DNA of 64,000 bases, taken from assembly GCF_049801075.1 (NCBI RefSeq), contig NZ_JBNAGG010000002.1:372001-436000 (forward strand). The letters are read 5' to 3'. The stretch comes from Maritalea sp049801075 (GTDB lineage Bacteria > Pseudomonadota > Alphaproteobacteria > Rhizobiales > Devosiaceae). Both the position numbers and the translations under genes were made by a program. The stretch's first letter is position 1; each line of letters starts with the position of its first letter. A model generated the notes under the pieces. The model worked only from the letters and a program-made list of their open reading frames with translations. It was not told the DNA's origin and ran no database searches. Of this stretch, positions 1 to 7,840 are shown piece by piece.

Positions 1-164
1 ATACGCCAAACCCCATGAGTTTTCTCAACGAGATTTGCGACCGTCCCAAATCGGACAAGCCCTATATTTTGCTGGTGGTGGGGTATCCAGATGAAAACGC
101 CAAAATTCCCCGTCATGCAACTGAGAAAAAGCCTCTCGAAGAGATCGCGACCTTTTATGAATAA
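1..164 (+). CDS. Nitroreductase family protein, C-terminal end only
   Basis: The window opens inside this gene. The readable frame starts at base 3 and ends at the TAA at 162-164. It encodes about 53 residues running from TPNPMSFLNEICDRP through LLVVGYPDENAKIP to KKPLEEIATFYE. The order 'PMSFLN..(C/L).RP', then a hydrophobic strand ending in VGYP, then 'A.IP...KKPLEEI' is the typical C-terminus of FMN-dependent nitroreductases that have an extended C-terminal arm. The FMN-binding core lies outside the window, so substrate and subfamily cannot be judged. A hairpin terminator follows about 30 bases after the stop. The identification rests on a short segment only. Confidence 0.7.
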   Translation, partial: TPNPMSFLNEICDRPKSDKPYILLVVGYPDENAKIPRHATEKKPLEEIATFYE

Positions 165-194
165 AGGTTTGGCTTGATCAGCCATTAAGCGAAG

Positions 195-224
195 AAAGGT
201 CAGCTCTGGACGGCTGACCTTTTT
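195..224. terminator. Bidirectional hairpin terminator
   Basis: A perfect 10-bp stem (AAAGGTCAGC at 195-204, GCTGACCTTT at 213-222) with an 8-base loop ends in a T run on the plus strand and has A residues at its foot for the minus strand. It lies between the converging nitroreductase (+) and LysR (-) genes and probably serves both. Confidence 0.8.
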
Positions 225-227
225 CAT

Positions 228-1103
228 TTAGAGATCAGAAAAATTCTCGACCATAAAGTCGATAAAGACCCGGGTTTTGAGTGGCAGGCGACGTCGGTGT
301 GGATAAAGCACATAAAGCGGTGTCGTGTCAGACGCTTCATCCTCCAGCATGGTCACAAGCGTACCTTGTTCAATTGATTTGTTGAGAATGAAGGTGGGCA
401 AATAGCAATAGCCGACGCTTTTTTCTGCCAAGGTCACGATGGTGTCGCCATTGTTGGTGTTGGCGCGAATGGTATCCGGCGCGACGCGGAAATTTTGCCA
501 CGATGGTGCATTCTGCCGCAAAGAATAGGTGATGGATGGCCAATTTTTCAGCTCGGTCACGTCTTTTGGTTTGCCACCCATTTTTTCAATGAGTTCGGGT
601 GAGGCTGCCAAATGATGGCTGGTTTCGGCAAACTTGCGTACAATGAGCGAGTCTGAGCCAGTGGCGCCAATGCGGATGGCAAGGTCCATGCCTTCTTCGA
701 TGATGTCCACATAGCGATCTGACATGTGCAAATCGACTTGGACTTTACTATGACGTTCTAAGAATTTTGGCAGCAATGGCGCTACATATTGCGAGCCAAA
801 GGTTACTGGCACGGCGATGCGCAAACGCCCTTGCGGTTCGAGGCTCTTTTCAGCAAAGCGACTTTCAATCTCTGCATTTTGTTCAAGGATATTGCGACAA
901 TGTTCCAAATATTCGTTGCCGGCTTCGGTGAGCGATACGCGGCGCGTGGTACGGTTAAGCAGGCGCACGTCCAGCCGTTCTTCCAAAAGGCTTAGGGTGC
1001 GCGACACGATGGCTTTGGAACAGCCCAGTTTTTCTGAGGCAGCGGTAATCCCGTGATTTTCAGCAACGGCGACAAAAGTCTGCATAGCGTTGAGCATATC
1101 CAT
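228..1103 (-). CDS. LysR-family transcriptional regulator
   Basis: This is a 291-residue DNA-binding regulator of normal LysR length. Residues 1-60 form the winged helix-turn-helix (MQTFVAVAENHGITAASEKL, then CSKAIVSRTLSLLEERL and LLNRTTRRVSLTEAG). Residues from about 90 to the end form the effector-binding domain, starting at GRLRIAVPVTFG. The 'LLNRTTRRVSLTEAG' wing is typical of the large CrgA/DmlR-like branch. The gene stands alone: it converges on the nitroreductase and has no divergent partner, since the bases upstream (1104-1280) hold only its own promoter region before the ald terminator. Target genes and inducer cannot be read from the sequence. Confidence 0.9.
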   Translation of the reverse strand: MDMLNAMQTFVAVAENHGITAASEKLGCSKAIVSRTLSLLEERLDVRLLNRTTRRVSLTEAGNEYLEHCRNILEQNAEIESRFAEKSLEPQGRLRIAVPVTFGSQYVAPLLPKFLERHSKVQVDLHMSDRYVDIIEEGMDLAIRIGATGSDSLIVRKFAETSHHLAASPELIEKMGGKPKDVTELKNWPSITYSLRQNAPSWQNFRVAPDTIRANTNNGDTIVTLAEKSVGYCYLPTFILNKSIEQGTLVTMLEDEASDTTPLYVLYPHRRRLPLKTRVFIDFMVENFSDL

Positions 1104-1280
1104 TATATTACCCTTTCAAACAAATTGCCTCAGTATAACTAAATTAAGCTCAAAAAATTGAACAGCGTCAATTGACCATTTGGTCTAACTTACAGGGTCG
1201 TAAAATTGATCTTGTGTCCAATTCGCCAAATTTAGCGGCTTTGTTCAGAATTACGAAACAATGCCTTTGCTGGATCAATC

Positions 1281-1316
1281 AAATAAAAAGCCGCACAGAA
1301 TAATCCGTGCGGCCTT
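1281..1316 (-). terminator. Rho-independent terminator of ald
   Basis: GCCGCAC (1290-1296) pairs with GTGCGGC (1307-1313). Read on the minus strand the hairpin is followed by a T-rich tract (complement of AAATAAAA, 1281-1288). It sits about 25 bases after the ald stop codon. Confidence 0.8.
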
Positions 1317-1339
1317 GAGATTTCGCGACGTGTAAATTC

Positions 1340-2455
1340 TTAGTTCAAGAATGTGTCGGCGCTCACATAGTCATAGCCAAGATCGTGCGCCACTGGGGCA
1401 CACGTCACTTTGCCATCGCAGACATTAAGGCCATTTTTCAGGTGCGCATCATCTTTCAATGCTTGCTTCCAGCCTTTGTTGGCGATTTGCACGGCGTGAT
1501 GCAAGGTCGCATTGTTCAACGCGTAGGTTGAAGTGCGGGCCACAGCACCAGGCATGTTTGCCACGCAATAATGCACCACATCATCAATGATGTAGGTTGG
1601 ATCTGCGTGGGTGGTTGCTTTTGATGTTTCGAAGCAGCCGCCTTGGTCAATCGCCACGTCAACCAACACAGCGCCTGGCTGCATGGTTTTCAGCATTTCA
1701 CGGTTGACCAATTTAGGTGCGGCAGCGCCAGGCACCAAAACAGCGCCAACAACCAAATCGGCTTCTTTGACCAATTCTTCAAGCGCAGCCTTTGTGGAGT
1801 AGACCACTTTGGCGCTGGCTTCGAAATGGTTGGACAAGCGCTCAAGCTGTGCTGGGTTGCGGTCCAAAATGGTCACATCAGCGTGCATACCAACGGCCAT
1901 TTGCGCTGCATTGAAACCAACAACGCCGCCGCCAACTACAACCACTTTAGCAGGAGCAACGCCGGGCACGCCGCCCATCAAAACGCCACGGCCACCATGG
2001 GCTTTTTCCAATGCGGCAGCGCCGGCTTGGATCGACATACGACCAGCAACTTGGCTCATCGGCTTAAGCAAAGGCAAGCCACCAGCATTGTCTGTTACGG
2101 TTTCATAAGCGATGCACACTGCGCCGCTTTCAACCAAATCTTTGGTTTGCTCTGGATCGGGTGCCAGGTGCAAATAAGTGTAGAGAATTTGGCCCGGCTT
2201 GAGCATTGCGCGCTCATTGGCTTGGGGCTCTTTGACTTTGACGATCATGTCGGCAATGTCGAACACTTCTTTCGCCGTGTTCAGGATTTTCGCGCCTGCT
2301 TGTTCGTAAACATCATTGGCTGCGCCAATGCCAGCGCCCGCGTTGGTCTCGACATAGAGTTCATGGCCATTTGCGATCAATTCTGCCACGCTCTCTGGTG
2401 TCAAACCAACGCGATATTCATGGTTTTTGATTTCTTTGGGTACACCGATTTTCAT
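1340..2455 (-). CDS. ald: Alanine dehydrogenase (NAD-dependent)
   Basis: The product interconverts L-alanine and pyruvate plus ammonia with NAD in the cytoplasm. The 371-residue length is normal for Ald. Residues known to be catalytic or substrate-binding in the family are at the expected positions: R15, K75 (KVKEP) and H96 (YLHLA). The Rossmann glycine motif (VVVGGGVVGFNAA) follows near residue 170. I chose the ATG at 2455, which begins MKIGVPKEI, because it has a strong GGAGGGAG ribosome site just upstream; a start six codons earlier has no family support. The gene is divergent from an Lrp-type regulator, the usual arrangement for an alanine-responsive activator and its target. Confidence 0.96.
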   Translation of the reverse strand: MKIGVPKEIKNHEYRVGLTPESVAELIANGHELYVETNAGAGIGAANDVYEQAGAKILNTAKEVFDIADMIVKVKEPQANERAMLKPGQILYTYLHLAPDPEQTKDLVESGAVCIAYETVTDNAGGLPLLKPMSQVAGRMSIQAGAAALEKAHGGRGVLMGGVPGVAPAKVVVVGGGVVGFNAAQMAVGMHADVTILDRNPAQLERLSNHFEASAKVVYSTKAALEELVKEADLVVGAVLVPGAAAPKLVNREMLKTMQPGAVLVDVAIDQGGCFETSKATTHADPTYIIDDVVHYCVANMPGAVARTSTYALNNATLHHAVQIANKGWKQALKDDAHLKNGLNVCDGKVTCAPVAHDLGYDYVSADTFLN

Positions 2456-2513
2456 TGAAGACTCCCTCCGCATTCGAAAATTCGCTGAAAGTATAATTCA
2501 GATTCTGCCGGAA

Positions 2514-2527
2514 AAAATTGCAATTTT
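2514..2527. promoter_or_regulatory. Candidate operator in the ald/Lrp divergent region
   Basis: AAAATTGCAATTTT is a perfect 14-bp palindrome about midway between the start of ald (2455, minus strand) and the regulator (start near 2584 or 2602, plus strand). Lrp-family proteins bind AT-rich dyad sites in such gaps. The link to this regulator is inference. Confidence 0.4.
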
Positions 2528-2583
2528 GTGTCTGAACCATTAGCTTAGTTAAAAATTTTACGAATTAGTCGGGAGGTATTCGT

Positions 2584-3045
2584 ATTTTTTCCCTTGATCA
2601 GTTGGATAAGCGAATTATTCGGTCGTTGCAGGCGGATTGCCGGATATCAATGCAGGAATTGGGTGACCTTGTGGGGCTTTCAACCTCAGCGTGTCATCGT
2701 CGAGTGAAGCTTTTGGAGGAGCGGGGGCTGATCTCTGGTTATCATGCCCATCTTGATCCCGATATTTTGGGATTTGGCATGCTTTTCTATGTGGAGGTAA
2801 GCCTGACGGATCAAAGCGAAGCCACATTGAGCGAGTTTGAGGAGGCCGTGCGATCGGCGCCGGAAATTTTGGAAGCTTCGCTGGTGGCCGGGGCGTCAGA
2901 CTATTTGTTGCGGCTTGTGTGTGAAGATGCAGAGCATTTTGAACGGTTGCACCGCACCCGCTTGTCGCGTCTGCCGCATGTGGCGAGAATACAATCTAAC
3001 CTTGCGATCCGCGTGGTGAAGCCGATGACTGGGTTGCCTGTATAG
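2584..3045 (+). CDS. Lrp/AsnC-family transcriptional regulator
   Basis: This is a small DNA-binding regulator with an N-terminal helix-turn-helix (LDKRIIRSLQADCRIS, then LVGLSTSACHRRVKLLEERGLI) and a C-terminal RAM effector domain (FYVEVSLTD... through VAGASDYLLRLV). It is divergent from ald and is probably its alanine-sensing regulator. The start is unusual. The first ordinary candidate is TTG at 2602, which would cut off the conserved N-terminal 'LDxLD' lead-in and lacks a ribosome site. GGGAGG at 2571-2576 lies 7 bases before an in-frame ATT at 2584, giving MFSLDQLDKR, which fits the family better. An in-frame TAG at 2566 limits any further extension. The family call is firm and the start is not. 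Confidence 0.85.
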   Translation: MFSLDQLDKRIIRSLQADCRISMQELGDLVGLSTSACHRRVKLLEERGLISGYHAHLDPDILGFGMLFYVEVSLTDQSEATLSEFEEAVRSAPEILEASLVAGASDYLLRLVCEDAEHFERLHRTRLSRLPHVARIQSNLAIRVVKPMTGLPV

Positions 3046-3150
3046 CCGCTTTCCGGGCAGAACACGCGAAAATCCTGCTTCTGTGGTTGCGTCTTTGGCG
3101 GCAATCTCTTAAACGCATGGGCAAGACATTTATTATTTGAGGTTCGCAAT

Positions 3151-4806
3151 ATGGCGCGTCAATTTATTTATCACATGCATGGCATGTCCAAAACTTATGC
3201 CGGTGGCAAGAAGGTGTTGGACAACATTCATCTGAGCTTTTATCCCGACGCCAAAATTGGTGTTTTGGGGCCAAACGGGGCGGGTAAATCTACCCTTCTC
3301 AAAATTATGGCGGGTATCGACACTGAGTTTCAGGGCGAAGCTTGGGTGGCCGAGGGAGCCAAAGTTGGCTATTTGCCACAGGAGCCGCAGCTTGATCCAA
3401 ACTTGGATGTGCGCGGCAATGTGATGCTCGGCGTGAAAGAAAAGCAGGACATTATCGACCGCTATAACGAGTTGATGATGAACTATTCTGACGAAACAGC
3501 TGAAGAGGGCGCTGCCCTGCAAGATCAAATTGATGCTGAAAATCTTTGGGATCTTGATTCAAAAGTTGAAATGGCGATGGAAGCGCTGCGTTGCCCGCCA
3601 GGCGATGCATCTGTTGAAAATTTGTCAGGTGGTGAGAAGCGTCGTGTTGCGCTTTGCCAATTGCTGCTTGCCGCCCCTGATTTGTTGTTGCTCGACGAAC
3701 CGACCAACCACTTGGATGCGGAAACCACTGCATGGCTTGAAAAGCATTTGCGTGAGTTCCCAGGTGCGGTGTTGATCATCACCCACGACCGTTATTTCTT
3801 GGACAATGTAACAGGCTGGATTTTGGAACTCGACCGTGGTCGTGGCATTCCTTATGAGGGCAATTATTCTGCTTATCTTGGCCAGAAAGCGAAGCGCTTT
3901 AAGCAAGAGGCTGCGGAAGATGCTGCGCGTCAACGCGTGTTGCAAAGCGAGCAAGAGTGGATTGCCGCGTCTCCTAAGGCGCGTCAGGCCAAGTCGAAAG
4001 CGCGTATTAAAGCTTATGATGAGTTGGTGAAGGCCAACGAAGCGCGGACCCAGTCCAACAAAGCGCAAATCATTGTGCCACCTGGCCCACGCTTGGGTGA
4101 CTTGGTGATCAATGTTGAAGGCTTGAAAAAAGGCTTTGAAGATCGCTTGTTGATTGATGATTTGAACTTCAACCTGCCAGCTGGTGGTATTGTGGGCGTG
4201 ATCGGGCCGAACGGCGCGGGTAAGTCTACCCTTTTCAAAATGTTGACCGGGCAAGAGCAGCCAGATGAAGGCAGCGTGACCATTGGTGACACGGTTAAAC
4301 TCGGCTATGTGGATCAGAGCCGGGATGCTTTGGACGCCAACAAAACTGTTTGGGAAGAGATTTCAGAAGGCAACGACATCATCACACTCGGCAAGCGTGA
4401 GATGAACAGCCGGGCTTATACCTCTGCCTTTAATTTCCGCGGTGGCGATCAGCAGCAAAAGGTTGGCAATTTGTCAGGCGGTCAACGCAACCGCGTGCAC
4501 TTGGCTAAAATGCTGAAATCTGGCGCGAACGTGTTGCTGCTCGACGAACCGACCAACGATTTGGATACGGAAACTTTGGCTGCGCTTGAAGAAGCGCTGG
4601 AGGAGTTTGCAGGTTGCGCCGTGATCATCTCTCACGACCGGATGTTCCTTGACCGGTTGGCCACACACATGCTCGCATTTGAAGGCGACAGCCATGTGGA
4701 ATGGTTTGAGGGTAACTTTGCTGATTATGAAGCAGACAAAATTCGCCGTTTGGGTCCAGACGCTGTGAACCCAAAACGCGTGACTTATAAGCCGCTTACC
4801 CGATAA
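3151..4806 (+). CDS. ettA: ABC-F translation factor EttA
   Basis: This is a soluble protein with two ABC ATPase domains and no membrane domain. In E. coli EttA binds the ribosomal E site and gates entry into elongation according to energy state. At 551 residues it is close to the E. coli protein (555). The first ATPase domain has Walker A GPNGAGKST at 40-48, signature LSGGEKRR and Walker B LLLLDEPTNHLD. A charged linker follows, then the second domain with GPNGAGKST, LSGGQRNR and LLLDEPTNDLD. The opening QFIYHMHGMSKTY and the ending KRVTYKPLTR are characteristic of EttA among ABC-F proteins. It appears to be a single-gene unit closed by a strong terminator. Confidence 0.95.
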   Translation: MARQFIYHMHGMSKTYAGGKKVLDNIHLSFYPDAKIGVLGPNGAGKSTLLKIMAGIDTEFQGEAWVAEGAKVGYLPQEPQLDPNLDVRGNVMLGVKEKQDIIDRYNELMMNYSDETAEEGAALQDQIDAENLWDLDSKVEMAMEALRCPPGDASVENLSGGEKRRVALCQLLLAAPDLLLLDEPTNHLDAETTAWLEKHLREFPGAVLIITHDRYFLDNVTGWILELDRGRGIPYEGNYSAYLGQKAKRFKQEAAEDAARQRVLQSEQEWIAASPKARQAKSKARIKAYDELVKANEARTQSNKAQIIVPPGPRLGDLVINVEGLKKGFEDRLLIDDLNFNLPAGGIVGVIGPNGAGKSTLFKMLTGQEQPDEGSVTIGDTVKLGYVDQSRDALDANKTVWEEISEGNDIITLGKREMNSRAYTSAFNFRGGDQQQKVGNLSGGQRNRVHLAKMLKSGANVLLLDEPTNDLDTETLAALEEALEEFAGCAVIISHDRMFLDRLATHMLAFEGDSHVEWFEGNFADYEADKIRRLGPDAVNPKRVTYKPLTR

Positions 4807-4826
4807 GCCGGATAAGTGGAGTCAAT

Positions 4827-4856
4827 AAAAACGCCCCGCAAGTGCGGGGCGTTTTT
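4827..4856. terminator. Strong bidirectional terminator
   Basis: A 13-bp stem (AAAAACGCCCCGC, 4827-4839; GCGGGGCGTTTTT, 4844-4856) encloses an AAGT loop. Flanking A and T runs let it stop ettA on the plus strand and the host-attachment gene on the minus strand. Confidence 0.9.
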
Positions 4857-4869
4857 GTTTGGTCTGCCC

Positions 4870-5319
4870 TTAAAACACGACCATGTTTTTGAAATAGTCG
4901 GGCAGGTCGGCCGTTGGGATGTTGGTCAAATCTTTCGGCACATCATCTTCTAGCTTTTCCTGCAAATGCTTGTTGAAGTGCTGTCGCATTTCACCAAGGC
5001 TTTGCGGCGGTGCTGCGATGATCAGGCGGTCGAACTTCTTTTCTTGAGCGGCCTTATTGAGATGCTCAGCCACTTCTTTTGAAAAGCGCTGATGTTCCAC
5101 GTCGTCTGGATCAGTTTGCTGCTCCATGGCGCTGCGCCCATCGCCTGCGGAAGAAAATGTGCGTCCGCGATCATTGGCGACAATATCGCTGGTTTTCAGC
5201 GCTTGACGTTGTTTGCCGTGATCTGAGAGCGCCGTCAACCCTTTGTTCGGGCCGGTGTTTTCGAAGATTTTCGCTTCGGTGCCGTTGGCAACCAATAACC
5301 AAGTGATTGTCGGTTTCAT
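4870..5319 (-). CDS. Host attachment family protein
   Basis: This 149-residue soluble protein belongs to the family annotated as 'required for attachment to host cells' (related to bacterial eRF1-like domains). Family features are the opening TWLLVANGTEAKIFEN, the central DIVANDRGRTFSSAGDGRSAMEQQTDP and the later FDRLIIAAPPQSLGEMRQHF, which is followed by KDLTNIP. The biochemical role is not established. I chose the ATG at 5319 (MKPTITWLL) with GGAAAGGG upstream; the open frame reaches further but the extra 23 residues do not match the family. No signal peptide is seen. It stands alone and converges on ettA. Confidence 0.85.
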   Translation of the reverse strand: MKPTITWLLVANGTEAKIFENTGPNKGLTALSDHGKQRQALKTSDIVANDRGRTFSSAGDGRSAMEQQTDPDDVEHQRFSKEVAEHLNKAAQEKKFDRLIIAAPPQSLGEMRQHFNKHLQEKLEDDVPKDLTNIPTADLPDYFKNMVVF

Positions 5320-5426
5320 CCTTTTGCCCTTTCCTTTTAGCGTTAAGGTGCGCAAGGTAGAACGCATGATACACCTTTTGTGTTTCATCTTAAAATCGCA
5401 AATCTGGATGCGGATTGGGGGCTCCG

Positions 5427-6230
5427 ATGGCAGAATTCAAGATCAAACTAAATGGCACGCAAATCTTTGGCGTTGAGCAAGGGCACGGGGCGCCGGTTGT
5501 GTTTTTACATGCTGGGGTAGGGGATCACCGCATGTGGAAGCCCCAATTGGATGCCATGGATGTGGGCGTTCATGCCATCGCCTATGATCAGCGCGGATAT
5601 GGGCAGAGTGTTTCTGAGGATGTGCCTTGCTCGGACATAGATGATTTGTTGGCGGTGCTTGATGATTTTCGCATTGAACGCGCGGTGCTGGTGGGATGCT
5701 CGATGGGCGGCGGATTAGCCTCTGCGTTTGCGCTTACGCATCCAGACCGGGTGGCGGGCTTGGTGCTTGTTGCTTCTGCCTTTACAGGGATGCCGATGAT
5801 TGAGCTAGATGTGCGGGAAAATGAAATTGACGCGCATTATCAAAAGCTGGAAGCGGGGGATGATCTGGATGCGCTCAACCAGTTTGAGGCGCGGGTTTGG
5901 CTGGATGGCGCACGCGCAGAAGAAGGGCGGGTGCAGGGTGCATTGCGTGATTTATTTTTGGATATGAATAGTTTGCGGCTGAAACATCCACCCTTGAATC
6001 AAAAAGCGGCGCGGCCAGAGACTTATTCTCGGTTGCATGAAATCAAAATGCCCTTTCTGTTGATCGCTGGAACATGCGATTCTGCCTATCACGAGAAGCT
6101 CAATGCTATGATTGCACAGGATGTGCCGCTGGCAGAGGCGAAATTGATTGAGCAGACGGGCCATCTGCCCAATTTGGAAGAGCCTGAACAGTTCAATGAT
6201 TTGCTGAGTGCGTATCTCGCCACGCTTTGA
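5427..6230 (+). CDS. Alpha/beta-fold hydrolase
   Basis: This 267-residue hydrolase has the standard fold. The oxyanion strand is VVFLHAGVGDHRMW, and the nucleophile elbow GCSMGG has S92 as the likely nucleophile. A later Asp in AGTCDSAY and the histidine of TGHLPNLEEP complete the catalytic triad. Similar proteins include haloperoxidase- and 3-oxoadipate enol-lactonase-like esterases, but no neighbouring pathway genes fix a substrate. The start at ATG 5427 (MAEFKIKLNG) has a G-rich ribosome site; a TTG four codons earlier is possible. Nothing suggests an operon with the permease that follows 100 bases later. Confidence 0.9.
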   Translation: MAEFKIKLNGTQIFGVEQGHGAPVVFLHAGVGDHRMWKPQLDAMDVGVHAIAYDQRGYGQSVSEDVPCSDIDDLLAVLDDFRIERAVLVGCSMGGGLASAFALTHPDRVAGLVLVASAFTGMPMIELDVRENEIDAHYQKLEAGDDLDALNQFEARVWLDGARAEEGRVQGALRDLFLDMNSLRLKHPPLNQKAARPETYSRLHEIKMPFLLIAGTCDSAYHEKLNAMIAQDVPLAEAKLIEQTGHLPNLEEPEQFNDLLSAYLATL

Positions 6231-6332
6231 CGAGTCCATCGTTTTAGGTGATCGGCCTCATTTATCAGTTTGATTGGTCAAACCAGTCAAAAAGATGTAA
6301 TCCGTGCCTTTATCAAGATGAAAGGCCCGATA

Positions 6333-7256
6333 ATGAGCACAGATGATTCCGTTCGCCAAACCCAACTCGGCGCACTTGCTGCCTTATCCGCCTATACGTC
6401 ATGGGGCGTGTTTCCGTTGTTCTTCCGGCTATTGGGAGATGTAAGTCCTTATATTGTGGTGGCGCATCGGGTGTTGTGGTCGGCCTTGATGGTGGCCATT
6501 TTCCTGCTGGTGGTGAAGCGGCTTGATGAGATTAAAGCCGTTTTCAAATCTCGGAAATCTATGGTGTGGTTGGCTGCGTCTACCGTCGCCATTTCCATCA
6601 ATTGGGCCATTTTTGTTGGGGCTACCGGCACAGAAAATGTGCTTTCGGTTAGCTTTGGCTATTTCATCACCCCATTGGTGAATGTGGCCATTGGCATGGT
6701 GCTATTGGGTGAGCGTCAGAATAAGTTTCAAACCATAGCGATTGCTATTGCGGCCGTTGCCGTGGGTGTGCAGGCCATTGGCCTTGGTGGTGTGCCGTGG
6801 ATTTCTTTGGCTTTGGCTGCCAGTTTTGCCTTTTATGGCTATTTCCGCAAAACCGTGGATGTGGGCGCAGCGCCGGGCTTGTTGATTGAAACGCTGATGA
6901 TCATGCCTTTCGCCATTATTTTGTTGGCCTATATGGGCCCTGCCTATCCAATGGCGACAGCAGAAGCTGGTCTTTTCATCTGGTTCTTGCTGTTTATGAG
7001 CGGGCCTTTGACTGCAGGGCCGTTGATCTTGTTCTCATTTGGCGCGAAGCGCTTGCGGATGACCACGATTGGCATTTTCCAATATATCGCGCCATCCATG
7101 CATTTTGTGTTTGCGGTTTGGCTGTTGGGCGAGCCGCTAAATGAAGCACGCCTCTTTAGTTTTGTGCTGATTTGGATATCCTTGGCGGTCTTCACCTATG
7201 ATTCATTCACCCGACAGCGCGAGGCTGCGCGGGCACGCAAAAAGGTCCCTGCATGA
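6333..7256 (+). CDS. rarD: EamA-family permease, RarD type
   Basis: This is an inner-membrane protein of 307 residues with about ten hydrophobic segments arranged as two EamA repeats. It opens with GALAALSAYTSWGVFPLFFRLL and contains HRVLWSALMV, SVSFGYFITPLVNV and GIFQYIAPSMHFVFAVWLLGE, all of which are RarD hallmarks. RarD proteins are drug/metabolite exporters whose substrate is mostly unproven. The start at ATG 6333 (MSTDDSV) has AAAGG eight bases upstream. Its stop overlaps the start of the MOSC gene (ATGA, 7253-7256), so the two are probably translated together. Confidence 0.92.
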   Translation: MSTDDSVRQTQLGALAALSAYTSWGVFPLFFRLLGDVSPYIVVAHRVLWSALMVAIFLLVVKRLDEIKAVFKSRKSMVWLAASTVAISINWAIFVGATGTENVLSVSFGYFITPLVNVAIGMVLLGERQNKFQTIAIAIAAVAVGVQAIGLGGVPWISLALAASFAFYGYFRKTVDVGAAPGLLIETLMIMPFAIILLAYMGPAYPMATAEAGLFIWFLLFMSGPLTAGPLILFSFGAKRLRMTTIGIFQYIAPSMHFVFAVWLLGEPLNEARLFSFVLIWISLAVFTYDSFTRQREAARARKKVPA

Positions 7257-7840
7257 CACAGATCCCCGCCCAAAAATTCACCGCAGAACTTGCAGATTTG
7301 TTTTTGGCGGCAGGGGATGATTTCATCTCAACGTCAGTGCCGGAGTTGGAACTGACTTATGAGGGGATTGTCGGCGATCACCATGCGGGATTGACGCGCA
7401 AATCGGGCGGACGCGAGCCTTGGTATAAGCGCGGCACTGAAATGCGCAATGAGCGCCAAGTGTCGCTTTTGTCTGTCGAAGAAGTTGCGATTATTGCTGA
7501 ACGGCTGAATGTCGACCATTTTGATGCGGGGCGGATCGGCGCGAACATGTTGATCAGCGGCTTGCCGCAATTCTCACAAATTCCATCGCGGACGCAGTTC
7601 TTTTTCCCATCTGGCGCAGTGCTGCGGATTGATGGATATAACGCACCGTGCAAAATTGCCGGGGCCGCGTTGCAGGCTGATTATGATGGTCGTGACGATA
7701 TTGAGCTTGGCTTTGTGAAAGCCGCAGCAGAGTTGCGTGGGCTTGTGGCTTGGGTGGAGCGCCCGGGACTTGTGCGCAAGGGCGACGAGATTAAGGTGCG
7801 GGTGTGGCCGCAGCAACTTTATCAACCCGTGAAGGCATAG
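7253..7840 (+). CDS. MOSC domain-containing protein
   Basis: This 195-residue soluble protein carries a MOSC (molybdenum cofactor sulfurase C-terminal) domain, found in enzymes that handle sulfur or bind molybdenum cofactor. Family features are the early YEGIVGDHHAG, then ERQVSLLSVEEVAII, GRIGANMLISGLP and the conserved-cysteine segment APCKIAG. The ligand or substrate is not known. It is coupled to the rarD-type gene by an ATGA overlap. Its last 50 bases overlap the 3' end of oxyR on the other strand, so the two converging transcripts share coding sequence. Confidence 0.9.
   Translation: MTQIPAQKFTAELADLFLAAGDDFISTSVPELELTYEGIVGDHHAGLTRKSGGREPWYKRGTEMRNERQVSLLSVEEVAIIAERLNVDHFDAGRIGANMLISGLPQFSQIPSRTQFFFPSGAVLRIDGYNAPCKIAGAALQADYDGRDDIELGFVKAAAELRGLVAWVERPGLVRKGDEIKVRVWPQQLYQPVKA

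Noticed and set aside
1174..1185. GACCA-TT-TGGTC inverted repeat upstream of the first LysR gene
   Set aside because: Only five pairs, in an AT-rich region; too short to call an operator.
1643..2458. Long open frame (271 codons) on the plus strand inside ald
   Set aside because: It is the antisense of a fully conserved enzyme, rich in His, Phe and Cys as expected of a shadow frame, and has no ribosome site.
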